Of a stretch of 64,000 nt of DNA, positions 19,551 through 34,924 are shown piece by piece. This DNA comes from Shewanella vesiculosa (lineage in GTDB: Bacteria > Pseudomonadota > Gammaproteobacteria > Enterobacterales > Shewanellaceae), in contig NZ_CP073588.1 in NCBI RefSeq assembly GCF_021560015.1, positions 4,718,878 through 4,782,877 on the forward strand, written 5' to 3'. A program made the position numbers and the translations under genes. Every line of letters begins with the position of its first letter. Position 1 is the first letter of the stretch. The notes under the pieces were generated by a model. The model saw only the letters and a program-made list of their open reading frames with translations. It had not been told where the DNA came from and ran no database searches.

Positions 19551-19566
19551 GCCTATTTTTATAGGC
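19551..19566. promoter_or_regulatory. Short inverted repeat upstream of the TonB receptor gene
   Basis: GCCTAT-TTTT-ATAGGC forms a 6-bp hairpin 71 bases upstream of the receptor start, in the space between two divergent genes. It could be an operator; no known consensus is matched. Confidence 0.3.
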
Positions 19567-19724
19567 TTAGGTCTAAATGGCATAGATGTCAGTGCAACAT
19601 AGTTGCGCGTTACTCGGTCAATCAGTGGCAAATGCGATTTTTGATTAAAAAGTCAGTTTAGCCTATTAAAAGCTCATTAGTTTTAGATAGATACCACTTT
19701 ATTATTATTTTTTAAGGAATGATG

Positions 19725-20138
19725 ATGCAAACAACACTTAGCGGCGATGTTCAACGCAAATTGCAATGGTCATTACTGGCTTTACGTTTAGGCGTATTTT
19801 TGGTGATGCTAGTGTGGACATTGGATAAGTTTGTTAATCCTGGCCATAGCATGAAGATATTTGAAAAGTTTTATGGCATTAGCGGCATGAATGAAGTTGC
19901 CGCCTATATTATGGGCGCACTGCAATTAACCTTAGTATTTGCGTTTGTATTGGGGTTTAAAAAGCGTATTACTTACGGGATTATCTTTCTCATGCACGGC
20001 GCTTCAACCTTGTCGGCATTTAATCAATATTTTGATGCGTTTAATAACTTATTGTTTTTTGCTGCATGGCCAATGTGGGCCGCGTGTTTTGCGCTATACA
20101 TGTTAAGAGATGAAGATACTAAGTTTACTGTGCAATAA
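19725..20138 (+). CDS. DoxX-like four-helix membrane protein
   Basis: This 137-residue protein has four predicted membrane helices (about 15-32, 55-78, 82-100 and 108-130). The sequence resembles DoxX-like/MauE-like membrane proteins (LVWTLDKFVNPGHSMKIFEKFYG, then LFFAAWPMW). The family is linked to redox and thiol metabolism in some bacteria, with no certain function here. Three ATG codons stand in a row; I use the third because it is properly spaced from AAGGA, while the first touches that site. The gene is divergent from the TonB receptor and convergent with the FTR1 gene. Confidence 0.7.
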   Translation: MQTTLSGDVQRKLQWSLLALRLGVFLVMLVWTLDKFVNPGHSMKIFEKFYGISGMNEVAAYIMGALQLTLVFAFVLGFKKRITYGIIFLMHGASTLSAFNQYFDAFNNLLFFAAWPMWAACFALYMLRDEDTKFTVQ

Positions 20139-20160
20139 ATGACTAACCGATTTTAGGCAC

Positions 20161-20196
20161 AAAAAGGCCGGCTAAATATATTTAGCCGGCCTTTTT
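20161..20196. terminator. Bidirectional terminator between the DoxX-like and FTR1 genes
   Basis: A perfect 16-bp stem with a TATA loop (core GGCCGGCTAAA) has A-runs on its left and T-runs on its right. It can terminate the plus-strand DoxX-like gene and the minus-strand FTR1 gene. Confidence 0.9.
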
Positions 20197-20279
20197 ATTG
20201 GCTGCTCAATGTTAAACTCGAATACAAAACACCAACCTTGAGGCTTAAGCACTCAAGGTCATGCTGTCAATTTTGGGTA

Positions 20280-22253
20280 TTATTTGGCGTAACGATTACG
20301 AATAACCAAAAAGCTAAATAACACCACAATTACCATTTGCGTACTTAAGCCTTGCCATGTCGACGCTATACCTAACCAGCTAATCGATACATCTAAAGGG
20401 AAGGGCGTAAGGCTAATTACCGCAGCTTCTTGTAATGCTGAAATACCTTTGCCTGCCAAGATAAACGCTAGCACCAGCATGAAGTATGAACTCACCGCAA
20501 AGAAGCGGGCTAATGGCAATTTAACTGAGTAGCGCATCATTAACCAAGCAATCACAGCTAAAATAGCCATACCGGCTAGCAAGCCGTAAACCAGGTAACT
20601 GACTTGTTCATTACTGCTATCAGAGCCTATGGCTTGAGTCAGTAATGACTGATAGAACAAAATGGTTTCAAAGACTTCACGATAGACCGAAATAAACGCA
20701 AGCCCTGTGAGACCCCATAAGGTACCAGTGTTTAAATGACGATCAACATTATTTTTAATGTAACTTTGCCATTTGGAACCTTGGGTTTTACTGTGCATCC
20801 AATAACCGACATAGAACAACACCAGAGCAGCCATTAATGCGGCGCCGCCTTCCATTAACTCCCTCGATGCGCCGCTAATGCTAATCAGATTATCTGCCGC
20901 CCACCAGGTTAATACTCCCGCAGCGAGTGCCGATATCCAACCAAAATGAACAAATTTAATCGCATCATGGCGCTCGGTTTTAATTAACACTGTCATTAAG
21001 GCAATGATCACCAACAGTGCTTCTAAACCTTCGCGCAATAGAATAATTAATGCCGCCGAAAACATGGCATTATTTGATAACGATTGGCCTGTTAATACAG
21101 TGTCAGCTTGATTAAGCTGAGTCATTATACTGGCAAACTCTTGATTAATCTGTGTGGTTTGGCCTGGTACTTTCAGTAAGTTTCTAAAGTTAAGCAGTTG
21201 GCTCTCGATCGATTTTCGTAAACTACTGTCATGAGCATCTAAGGTATTTTCAATTAACTCAAATCCATCTAAGTATGCACTTACCGCCAAGGTTTGTGCT
21301 TGCGCTAACTCATTGGCGTGATAAGCCTCTACTGCAGCTTGCAAGTTTGTGCGTGCAGTTGAAATCGGCGACTCGGCGTGTTGAAACAGTAATTCAGGTT
21401 GTGAGCGTAATAACTCAAGTTGGCTACGATCAATGCCGACATCTTGCTGAAGTAATTGTATTGGATTGTTATTGACCCATTGTTGTAATTCAACATTAGT
21501 ATCATGTTTGCTATGTTCAGTTGCCGTGGCCGTTGGCTCAAATGCTAAGCTGCCAACATAGAAAGCCAGTGACCAACGTTGTTGATCATTTAACTCACTA
21601 AAAGCCCGCATCGCGCTGCCATCTAAACCATCAGAAATGGCGTCATACAGTCCCAGTAACGAACGATTTAACGCCCGTTCTTGGTCGGTGAAATTGGTTG
21701 GTTCAGGTGCTAATGATTTGGCTAATGGCCCATTGCCTTGGCCTAAATCACCGTGACAGCTTGAGCAATTTTCGATAAACAATTGCTGAACATGATCTTT
21801 GGTTAATAGCTGTGATGGCAATATTAAGGCCGGAGACTGGCTTAATAACTGTTGGCGGATTTGTTGGCTAAATCCTTGAATAACAGCCAGTGGCGCTTTG
21901 TCTTCAATGGCTTGTTGTAATTGCAATGCATCTGTCATTACTGAATTTTGCATATCATTCGCGAGCAGGTTGGTTTTTTCAATAATAATGCTGGCAAATT
22001 GCTGCATTTCAGCAAATTCATCAGGATTAGTAATATTACCTGCTGTAACTGCTTCTGAGTAATCCACCCCAATATATTCAGCTAACTGGAGAATTTGTCG
22101 TGTTTGTTTGACAATATCGTCAGATGTCATTGCCGGGCTCTGCGCCCATAGCGTCGTTGAAAAAATCGCACTAATAGCAAGCAATAGGCATCGATTGAAG
22201 GATGAGTTGAGCCATTGCCGTCTTAACGTCAAGCTGTTTAAGAAAGTATTCAA
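20280..22253 (-). CDS. Cytochrome c - FTR1 family iron permease
   Basis: The protein (657 residues) has a signal peptide, a periplasmic part with a c-type heme motif CSSCH (163-167), and a C-terminal FTR1 permease domain of about seven membrane segments. The FTR1 iron-binding motifs REGLE (407-411) and REVFE (525-529) are present, plus RELMEG near 464. Bacterial relatives such as EfeU take up ferrous iron with coupled oxidation; the heme domain here may move the electron. A candidate Fur box lies about 55 bases upstream, which suggests iron repression. The gene is convergent with the DoxX-like gene. Confidence 0.92.
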   Translation of the reverse strand: MNTFLNSLTLRRQWLNSSFNRCLLLAISAIFSTTLWAQSPAMTSDDIVKQTRQILQLAEYIGVDYSEAVTAGNITNPDEFAEMQQFASIIIEKTNLLANDMQNSVMTDALQLQQAIEDKAPLAVIQGFSQQIRQQLLSQSPALILPSQLLTKDHVQQLFIENCSSCHGDLGQGNGPLAKSLAPEPTNFTDQERALNRSLLGLYDAISDGLDGSAMRAFSELNDQQRWSLAFYVGSLAFEPTATATEHSKHDTNVELQQWVNNNPIQLLQQDVGIDRSQLELLRSQPELLFQHAESPISTARTNLQAAVEAYHANELAQAQTLAVSAYLDGFELIENTLDAHDSSLRKSIESQLLNFRNLLKVPGQTTQINQEFASIMTQLNQADTVLTGQSLSNNAMFSAALIILLREGLEALLVIIALMTVLIKTERHDAIKFVHFGWISALAAGVLTWWAADNLISISGASRELMEGGAALMAALVLFYVGYWMHSKTQGSKWQSYIKNNVDRHLNTGTLWGLTGLAFISVYREVFETILFYQSLLTQAIGSDSSNEQVSYLVYGLLAGMAILAVIAWLMMRYSVKLPLARFFAVSSYFMLVLAFILAGKGISALQEAAVISLTPFPLDVSISWLGIASTWQGLSTQMVIVVLFSFLVIRNRYAK

Positions 22254-22306
22254 GGTATTGCCCCAATAGGAATAAAAGAATTATTCTCTAAAATAAACCA
22301 AGTAAA

Positions 22307-22321
22307 TGATAATGATTTGTA
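22307..22321. promoter_or_regulatory. Candidate Fur box upstream of the FTR1 iron permease
   Basis: TGATAATGATTTGTA matches 12 of 15 positions of the 7-1-7 Fur consensus and contains two GATAAT-like hexamers. It lies 54 bases before the permease ATG, a typical operator position. Confidence 0.6.
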
Positions 22322-22605
22322 TTCTACTTATTTGTTAGTAGCTTATCAATCACTGTGAAAGCTTGTTGGTGAGGCTGGTGAGTATTAATTCAGTTTATTT
22401 GCGCAAGTATGATCTGATTTAAGGGTGAGGAAATGATTCTGCAATAAATTTTTTTTATTATAGTCACTAAAACATTGAGTTATGATTAGTTGCTGTGCAG
22501 TATTCATTATTACTGTTTGGTATAAGTCACATTCATTTAAGATAATAAACGGTGTGGTAATCGTCCTTTATCTTGCCGTCTGCGTTATCTGGCCATTTAT
22601 CCGAT

Positions 22606-22632
22606 TTGAATCTGGCTCGGGTTAGCTATAAT
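22606..22632 (+). promoter_or_regulatory. Putative sigma-70 promoter of the PilZ gene
   Basis: TTGAAT and TATAAT are separated by 15 bases, about 100 bases before the start codon. The -10 element is perfect; the spacer is short. The rest of the 478-base gap holds the Fur box of the divergent gene and no other recognisable element. Confidence 0.4.
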
Positions 22633-22731
22633 GAGCAAAATAAGATTATTCTGTTTATTATAGCTATTCTGACGAGATGTTTTGATAACACACAGGCCGA
22701 TAATGACGAGTTATATAAGAGCAGGTAGACA

Positions 22732-23400
22732 ATGACTACCCCAGCAAGCGCTCCAATTTATGGTGATCTTAGTTTGATCGACATAGGCATGGATTTATTT
22801 ATTGAAATTCATTTTGCCAATGGCAAAACCGTCCAATCACGTTCGAGTATGATTGGTTATCAACTTGGGCGTTTTATCTTAATTGAGTATCCAAACAAAG
22901 GTCTTTCTGAGGCTTATCAGCATATGCTAGTGAATGCTGAAATTGTTGTAAGAGCCATGACCAATAGCGGCTTTAAAGACATCATTGCGTTTAAGTCATC
23001 TATTTTATCTATCGTTAATCAACCGATTAAGATGTTATGTCTCAGTGTTCCGAAAATCATCATTAAGAAAAAGTTACGCGATCAGCTCAGAGTTAATATT
23101 GAACAAGATGCATTTGTTATTCACAATGACGCTAAAGTGAGCGCCAAAATGGTTGATTTTTCATTTTCGGGGTGTTTGCTAACCTTAGACGCCAACGCGG
23201 CAAGTTTTGCCGAAGGCGAGCAAATACACGTGTCTATTTCGATCACTACTGAACTTTCTGGCATTTTATCTGGCAGTGCGGTAAAAGTTAAAAATGTTGA
23301 AGGGCTATTACACGTGGGGATCAAATTTTCAGATGATAATTCGTTATTAAAAGACAATATCTTCAGCTATTTTTTAGTTAATTCGACTCGACACTCATAA
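22732..23400 (+). CDS. PilZ-domain protein (flagellar-brake-like)
   Basis: This 222-residue cytoplasmic protein has an N-terminal YcgR-like beta domain (about 1-105) and a C-terminal PilZ domain. The c-di-GMP-binding residues are present: Arg116 and Arg120 in RDQLR, and the D-x-S-x-x-G motif (DFSFSG, 142-147). It should therefore bind cyclic di-GMP and pass the signal to motility, adhesion or another surface process. The target is unknown because no flagellar or pilus gene is nearby. It is a single gene with its own promoter, divergent from the FTR1 gene and convergent with gltD. Confidence 0.88.
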   Translation: MTTPASAPIYGDLSLIDIGMDLFIEIHFANGKTVQSRSSMIGYQLGRFILIEYPNKGLSEAYQHMLVNAEIVVRAMTNSGFKDIIAFKSSILSIVNQPIKMLCLSVPKIIIKKKLRDQLRVNIEQDAFVIHNDAKVSAKMVDFSFSGCLLTLDANAASFAEGEQIHVSISITTELSGILSGSAVKVKNVEGLLHVGIKFSDDNSLLKDNIFSYFLVNSTRHS

Positions 23401-23430
23401 TCAACAGTGAGTTATAGTAAAAAATAAACT

Positions 23431-23456
23431 AAAAAAAAGCGCATCATAAGATGCGC
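23431..23456 (-). terminator. Terminator of gltBD
   Basis: On the minus strand GCGCATC-TTAT-GATGCGC is followed by eight T residues, 84 bases after the gltD stop. The plus strand has no T-run after the stem, so it serves gltBD. Confidence 0.8.
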
Positions 23457-23539
23457 AAAAATTCACAAGCAAACACGTTATAACAGCTTGTTATTATCAA
23501 GCTAACCTAGAATGTCTATCCTGTTAGGCTAGCAAGCTA

Positions 23540-29400
<5,861 letters not shown>

Positions 29401-29923
29401 ACAAAAAACCCCCCTAAACCTCTACTAGATACGACTCGGGGTAAATTTGAAGAATATCCATAGATATGCACCCGAACCATCCAAATTAAACCGAGAATGC
29501 ATAAAGGTCAAACCAAAAAAATGCAACAAACTGAAATATAATTACTAGAAAAAGGTAATAAGCTGTCAAGTTTACGTTAACGTAAACTGTGTTTTTAGCG
29601 CTATAACGTTCTGAATAAAAAGAATTTTAGAAAAAAATTAAATTACTGATTACCTTTTTGTAACAATAGCGGTTAATTGTTTTTGAAACAAAAATAATGA
29701 ATTTTATTTCAAACACAGTCTTTGGGTAAAAAATTATTATAAATGAGTAAATATTCACTTTTTTGTCGATGTAAATAAACTAAATTGTTTTAAACGTTAT
29801 TTAGTTTGTACATAAGTTTATAACTCGCTTGAGTTAATAGACTGTTTTATTGATTTAGCACCAAGACAGGTGTTTATCGACTGACTACACTGGCAAACTT
29901 TGGCGTAATAATGAGACTGTATT
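29401..29923. other. AT-rich control region between gltB and yhcC
   Basis: No gene is seen in this 523-base gap between divergent genes. The only clear structure is the palindrome at 29569-29588. The rest is AT-rich with many possible -10 elements, so no single promoter can be named. Confidence 0.6.
29569..29588. promoter_or_regulatory. Perfect 20-bp palindrome upstream of gltBD (candidate LiuR-type operator)
   Basis: AGTTTACGTTAACGTAAACT is a perfect dyad about 170 bases upstream of gltB. Its TTTACGT-n2-ACGTAAA core resembles, from memory, the operator of LiuR, a MerR-family regulator of branched-chain amino acid use in Shewanella. The assignment to LiuR is inference; the palindrome itself is seen directly. 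Confidence 0.6.
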
Positions 29924-30898
29924 TTGGGTTTAGATGACTACGTAAATACGTTTGGCGTGTATTGCAAACGTCTATATGGACAAAGGGTAAAAAAATTAAC
30001 CATTGATGCCCAATTTACTTGTCCTAATCGTGATGGCACCTTAGGAGTGGGAGGGTGTACTTTTTGCAACGTTGCCTCATTCAGTGGTGAACGAGGTAGA
30101 GAACAACCGATAGCGATACAATTAACTGAAGGCAAAGTACGTGCGCAATCGGCAAAAAAACCTCTTCGGTGAATACAAATACTGCACCCACAGCTAAATA
30201 TATTGCTTATTTTCAAGCTTACACTAGTACTTTATGATGAGTATGAAGTGCTTAAGCAAAAATATGATCAAGCGCTGGAGGATAGCGATATTGTAGGGTT
30301 ACATATTGGTACTCGTCCTGATTGTGTTCCTGATCAAGTAATTGATTTACTGGTTGAGTATCAACAACGAGGGATAGAAGTATGGCTAGAATTAGGCTTA
30401 CAAACCGCCAATGATCATACTTTAAAGCGGATTAATCGTGGCCATCTGTTATGCGAATATCGTCGGACGGTAAAAAATGCCCGCGCTAGAGGCATTAAAG
30501 TGTGTACTCATTTGATATTAGGGCTCCCAGGCGAAACGTCGATTGACTATTTTAATAGCTTACAAACTGTATTAGGCATAGGTGTAGATGGACTTAAATT
30601 ACATCCTTTACATGTTGTTGAAGGCAGCACGATGGCGAAGCAATGGCGTTATAATGCTATGCCATTATTGACCCTTGAAGAGTATGCCGCTGAAGCTGCA
30701 AAACTTATTCGATATACTCCAAAAAATATTATCTTTCATCGGGTAACTGCTTATGCCAAAAAACCAATCTTACTCGCCCCAGATTGGTGTGCTTTTCGCT
30801 GGGATGGCTTGGTTGCGATCGTAAACGAGTTACGTGACTTTGGTGGGCAAGGCAGTGCATTAATCGCTAGCCAACCTAAAACCTCCTGGGGCGAGTGA
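29924..30898 (+). CDS. yhcC: TIGR01212 family radical SAM protein, YhcC-like (two frame breaks)
   Basis: YhcC-type proteins are radical SAM enzymes of unknown substrate, co-occurring with glutamate synthase in many genomes. The cluster cysteines are in FTCPNRDG and GGCTFCN. Later motifs are VGLHIGTRPDCVPD, VWLELGLQTANDHTLKRINR and LKLHPLHVVEGS. The frame is lost at the A7 run at 30154-30160 and regained at the TTT at 30231-30233. Adding one A and removing one T gives a 324-residue protein with TSSVNTNTAPTAKYIAYFQA between. The start is a TTG with a weak binding site; an ATG at 29911 would need another indel. Confidence 0.85.
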
Positions 30899-30970
30899 TC
30901 GCTGCGGGTCAATTATTGGCAATCAAATAGGTTCAACATTTAGGTCGATTTTTGTGATGTTATATAGGAA

Positions 30971-30985
30971 TGATAACTATTATCA
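30971..30985. promoter_or_regulatory. Strong Fur-box match upstream of hptA
   Basis: TGATAACTATTATCA agrees with the 7-1-7 Fur consensus at 14 of 15 positions. It lies in the 280-base gap between yhcC and hptA, about 195 bases before the hptA start. Confidence 0.55.
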
Positions 30986-31178
30986 CTAAAAAATTGGCTG
31001 AAAAATTATCAATGTGAGGTATTTTTAAACATTGGTAATACCAGTTGAGTAGTTATGTTGAAAAAATGTGATATTTTGTCATTAAATAGCGGTTAAATAT
31101 TAGCAAGCCTTGCATAGGGTATTTTACTCGGTATCATATTTATAACTTTATAGCGTTATATTTGATAGAGGTGCCTTA

Positions 31179-31541
31179 ATGGCCACAACGCAGTTAGACT
31201 CAATATTGGATCTCAATACGCTTGAGCAATATATCAGTGCCATTGGAGCTGGAACGTTATTGAAAAGCGTAGTGTTATTCGAGCAGCTAATGCCTGAATA
31301 TATCAGCAGCCTAGTGAAAGCGGGTGATGCAAATAAAGACACCTTATGTGCAGAAGCTCATAAATTTAAAGGTGCAGCAGGGTCTGTTGGCCTGAAACGC
31401 ATTCAGCAATTTTCACAGTTATTACAACACGGTGAAGAAGCTAAATGGGAAACCGAACACAAGGTATGGCTTGCTGCAATCGTTGAGCATGCTGCCAAAG
31501 ATTTACAACAGTTGAAAGTATACTTGGAAGCAAAAGCGTAA
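31179..31541 (+). CDS. hptA: Histidine phosphotransfer (Hpt) protein of the Arc system
   Basis: This single-domain Hpt protein (120 residues) has the phosphorylatable His61 in HKFKGAAGSVGL. In S. oneidensis the gene at this position, next to oxyR, is hptA. Its product relays phosphate in the split Arc system (sensor ArcS, HptA, regulator ArcA), replacing the Hpt domain of E. coli ArcB and so controlling aerobic and anaerobic gene expression. Identification rests on the Hpt motif and the synteny with oxyR and cyaC. A terminator follows it. A strong Fur-box match lies upstream. Confidence 0.88.
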   Translation: MATTQLDSILDLNTLEQYISAIGAGTLLKSVVLFEQLMPEYISSLVKAGDANKDTLCAEAHKFKGAAGSVGLKRIQQFSQLLQHGEEAKWETEHKVWLAAIVEHAAKDLQQLKVYLEAKA

Positions 31542-31611
31542 TTTCCATTATGCTAGTCACTATCAGTTTAGATAAATACCTAGACGAGTGCTGAAAGTCA
31601 TGCTGTTTAAG

Positions 31612-31637
31612 TGCCTCTTATTTAAGGGGCATTTTTT
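31612..31637 (+). terminator. Terminator of hptA
   Basis: TGCCTCTT-ATTT-AAGGGGCA forms an 8-bp stem (one G-T pair) followed by six T residues, 70 bases after the hptA stop. Confidence 0.8.
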
Positions 31638-31732
31638 ATGGGCTTTTGTTTCGATTAGCCCATTGATGTCTTGGTTTTTTTGGCTTATTTAATTCACTAT
31701 TTGAATTAACATAGATAAGGGTAATCGTTTAT

Positions 31733-32657
31733 ATGAAAAATCTTCCTAGCCTTAAAAACCTTTATTATTTAGTTCATTTACATCAAGAACAAAATTTTAA
31801 TCGCGCTGCCAAGATATGCTTTGTGAGCCAATCAACATTATCAAGTGGGATTCAAAATCTTGAAGAGCAACTGGGTTACCAGTTAATTGAACGCGATCAT
31901 AAATCCTTTATGTTTACTGCTATTGGCGAAGAAGTGGTTGAGCGAGCTCGCAATATTTTAACCGATGTCGATGACTTAGTTGAGTTAGTTAAAAATCAAG
32001 GCGAACCCATGACTGGAGAGATCCGCTTAGGGTGTATTCCGACCATAGCGCCATTCTTACTCAGTCGAGTGGTTAAATTATGCCAGCAAGATTATCCCAA
32101 ACTCAGCTTGTTATTAAAAGAAGATACCACTGAGCGTTTGTTGGATGCGTTAGCCAAAGGTGAGTTATCTATTGATATTGGCGTTACCCGTGGACACGAG
32201 TGGTTTTCATAGTATGAAAGTCGGTATTGATCCGTTTAAAATGGTAATGCATAAAGAGGTATCGCAACAATTAGTGCAACCTATCGACTACCAAAAAATG
32301 CCTGATGAAAGTATTTTTTTACTCCAAGCTGAACATTGTATTACCGGACACGCAATAACAGCATGCCAATTGGGTGATAGTGCCAAAATTAATCCCTTTG
32401 CTGCCACGAGTCTGCATACTTTAGTACAGATGGTAAACAGTAAACTTGGTACTACATTTTTACCCCAAATGGCTATTGATACAGGGATTTTAACGGATAC
32501 CGATCTGGTTGCTATCGATCCACCTGGTGAAGCCCCTTACCGTGATATCGGTTTAGTTTGGCGTCAAACTACCAGTCGTATTTCAACGTTCAGAACCTTA
32601 GGTTTGGCCATTCAGAAAAAGCTGTTAGCACAAGTGTTACCGAATAAGATCGGTTAG
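31733..32657 (+). CDS. oxyR: LysR-family hydrogen peroxide sensor OxyR (reading frame broken)
   Basis: OxyR senses peroxide by forming a disulfide and then activates catalase and other defence genes. The first part (31733-32212) has the helix-turn-helix (FNRAAKICFVSQSTLSSGIQ) and the start of the effector domain. The second part (to 32657) has the two redox cysteines in EHCITGHAITACQ and the C-terminal ATSLHTLVQMV region. The parts are in different frames. The break falls at about 32165-32172, where adding two bases gives GEL-x-LLILAL, aligned with the E. coli protein, and a 308-residue OxyR. This break is not in a homopolymer. The locus matches oxyR of S. oneidensis. Confidence 0.85.
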
Positions 32658-32687
32658 AGACTCATTTGGAGAATGTTGAAGCCTCAA

Positions 32688-32719
32688 TAAATGGCAAGTC
32701 GTAATACTTGCCATTTTTG
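32688..32719. terminator. Terminator between oxyR and cyaC
   Basis: AATGGCAAGT-CGTAAT-ACTTGCCATT, a perfect 10-bp stem, is followed by a T-run on the plus strand. It lies between two convergent genes and may act in both directions. Confidence 0.85.
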
Positions 32720-32749
32720 TTATTAACTGACTTCAACTAGCAGAGGGAG

Positions 32750-33820
32750 TTATTTTATTGGAGCAACACCATACACTTCAGTTGGATGCTTTTTACCCTT
32801 TAGCATAATAGGCCCTAAGTCAGTCAGTTGATACTGGCTATTTTGCTGTTCAAGTCGATGCACTACATCCCCTGAGAGTAACATTCTTTGACCGAGTGGG
32901 TTACATTGATCTTGCAGTCGAGCCAGAGTGTTTAATACATCACTAAAGAAACTAATTTCTTGCTTATGAACACCAACAACTGCGGCGACAACTTGGCCAC
33001 AGTGGGCTGCTGCTTTGAATTTGGGCACAAAACCATATTGCTGTTCAAAGTATTTTCTCTGCCACTGAAGTTGCTGACAAAACTCAAAATAGATATTCAT
33101 GCAACGGTCATGTTTAATGCCTTGTTCTAACGGCCAGTGGATCAATACTGCATCACCCATATAGCGATAAATTTCCGCTTCATTATCGGTCACCGTATCT
33201 GCAAGCATACTAAAGCTGTCTTGAATCAAGCGGCTAAAGCGATAGTCACCTAACGTTTCTGCATGAGCGGTTGATGACACCATATCGATAAACAAGAACA
33301 ATTGTTGCTCATAACGTGGCTTGTGATATTTACCCATGCCAATATTTAGTAATACTTTTGGGCCTACCAACAGCGACATTTGTTCAATAAAAGCTAAGCT
33401 GACCCGCACCACAACAAGGTAAACCACTAATGCCTGGAATGATGGACTGTAAATAATTTGCACCGTAAGCATTTGCCGCAATGTCACCATGTGATTCTCT
33501 ATGGCCCACATGTTTAAAAATTGTGTCACATACGCTAAGGTCGTCGCCCCGAGTAATAGAAACAAGCCTTTAAATACGACTGAAAATAAATAAGGTAAAC
33601 GACTGATGGCGCTAAAGTCAGCAATCAGGTTCGACATCCAATGCAAACAGCCAAATACAATGCCCATCATCACAGCAAGTGTGGCTAAATCGGCACTTCC
33701 AACTGCCCACTCAGGTAGTTGTGATGATTGTGAGTAACGAAAAAAAACGAAAGAAGCCATTGCTACACACCAGGCAAAAATAGCGAACAATAATTTTTGT
33801 GTTTGACGGCGTGCTTTCAC
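32750..33820 (-). CDS. cyaC: Membrane-bound class III adenylate cyclase
   Basis: The first half of this 356-residue protein holds about five membrane segments (12-27, 42-62, 75-100, 117-145). The C-terminal class III cyclase domain has the metal-binding Asp179 in FIDMVSST and Asp223 in YRYMGDAVLIHW. It should make cAMP from ATP. In S. oneidensis the gene at this locus is cyaC, reported as a membrane class III cyclase feeding CRP control of anaerobic respiration. The start is a GTG. The gene is convergent with oxyR; mutH lies upstream on the same strand, 172 bases away. Confidence 0.87.
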   Translation of the reverse strand: MKARRQTQKLLFAIFAWCVAMASFVFFRYSQSSQLPEWAVGSADLATLAVMMGIVFGCLHWMSNLIADFSAISRLPYLFSVVFKGLFLLLGATTLAYVTQFLNMWAIENHMVTLRQMLTVQIIYSPSFQALVVYLVVVRVSLAFIEQMSLLVGPKVLLNIGMGKYHKPRYEQQLFLFIDMVSSTAHAETLGDYRFSRLIQDSFSMLADTVTDNEAEIYRYMGDAVLIHWPLEQGIKHDRCMNIYFEFCQQLQWQRKYFEQQYGFVPKFKAAAHCGQVVAAVVGVHKQEISFFSDVLNTLARLQDQCNPLGQRMLLSGDVVHRLEQQNSQYQLTDLGPIMLKGKKHPTEVYGVAPIK

Positions 33821-33992
33821 GGAGAATGTGGTTGCCTAAATGACTTAGTATATAAGAGGGGTAGTCTATAGAAATTTTGCTTACTTGTGATATTTTATTT
33901 CTGATTTAGATCAATAGAAGTGAAGAAACTGCTGCACTAGTACAAGTTTTTTCGATATTAATAATCATAGTCAGGGTTGTGATTGTGGCAGA

Positions 33993-34661
33993 TTATGAGA
34001 ATGCATTAGCTAAGATCTGTTGCGTAAAGTTAATTTTAAGGTAAAACCCTCGAGGATTGGATAATTGTATACTGCCATCTTCGGCGATGCTTTCTGTGAG
34101 TGCTTTACTATTAGCCGCTTTTGGTCGTAATTGCAGTACCTCTCCATGACGGGCGCTAATTTTATCTACCTTGCCTAAGGTAATAAGCTCCATTATCTCT
34201 TCCCAATCTTGTTGTAACTGTCTGGCTTGATCTCTGTTGGGTTGCCATAGTATGGGTGTGCCTATACGTCTTTGCCCAACAGGAATACTCCGCTCACCTT
34301 CAACAGGAACCCATAACACTCTCTGCAATTTATGGTAAACCAGACTATTCTCCCAAGTCATGCCTTGAATATTCGTCAGTGGGGCCACAGTGACATAAGT
34401 CGTTTCTAGTGGTTTGCCGTTATGATCAATCGGGATCGTTTTCAGCTCAACGCCTAAATGCAGAAAGTCTTGTTCAGGTTTTGAGCCCGCAAGCGCACCT
34501 AATTCAGATTCAATAAGTTGACCTACCCAGCCTTTATCTCTTCGCAAATCCACCGGTACTTCTATGTGATTATCTCTGGCAATATCCGCTAAACAAATGC
34601 CTGCCATATTGTGGGCTCTTTGCATTAATTCATTGAGGTTTAAGGGCGATGATTTAGCCAT
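33993..34661 (-). CDS. mutH: DNA mismatch repair endonuclease MutH
   Basis: MutH nicks the unmethylated strand at hemimethylated GATC sites when called by MutS and MutL, so its presence implies Dam methylation. The 222-residue protein shows the catalytic set: Glu in ESELGA, and the D-x6-E-x-K motif in [12 protein letters not shown]. The remaining fold ([17 protein letters not shown]) and the length agree with the E. coli enzyme. It is divergent from rppH, with 764 bases between them that carry DnaA boxes. Confidence 0.96.
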   Translation of the reverse strand: MAKSSPLNLNELMQRAHNMAGICLADIARDNHIEVPVDLRRDKGWVGQLIESELGALAGSKPEQDFLHLGVELKTIPIDHNGKPLETTYVTVAPLTNIQGMTWENSLVYHKLQRVLWVPVEGERSIPVGQRRIGTPILWQPNRDQARQLQQDWEEIMELITLGKVDKISARHGEVLQLRPKAANSKALTESIAEDGSIQLSNPRGFYLKINFTQQILANAFS

Positions 34662-34924
34662 TTGATGATAATTTACCTTTGAGAACGTGGGGGGCGCTGG
34701 CGATTAATACTGACACGCTATGCTATCAAGTAATATTGATTGATAACAAGTTTAGTTAGTTGTACCTGGGTTGGTTGAAAAATAACCGCATTTTGTTTGG
34801 GTAAAGTTATTCGCTTAAAATCTTCTGTAGGATGCTGTTTTAAAATGAATTTTTTAACTACGACTGTTTTTATAATATACTTGTCCCAAGTTACACTCGT
34901 TTTTCCCCTACATTTCACACATAC

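Noticed and set aside
34718..34918. 66-codon open frame upstream of mutH on the minus strand
   Set aside because: It has an AT-driven composition, no family resemblance and no ribosome binding site, and it lies in the gene-free gap that carries DnaA boxes.
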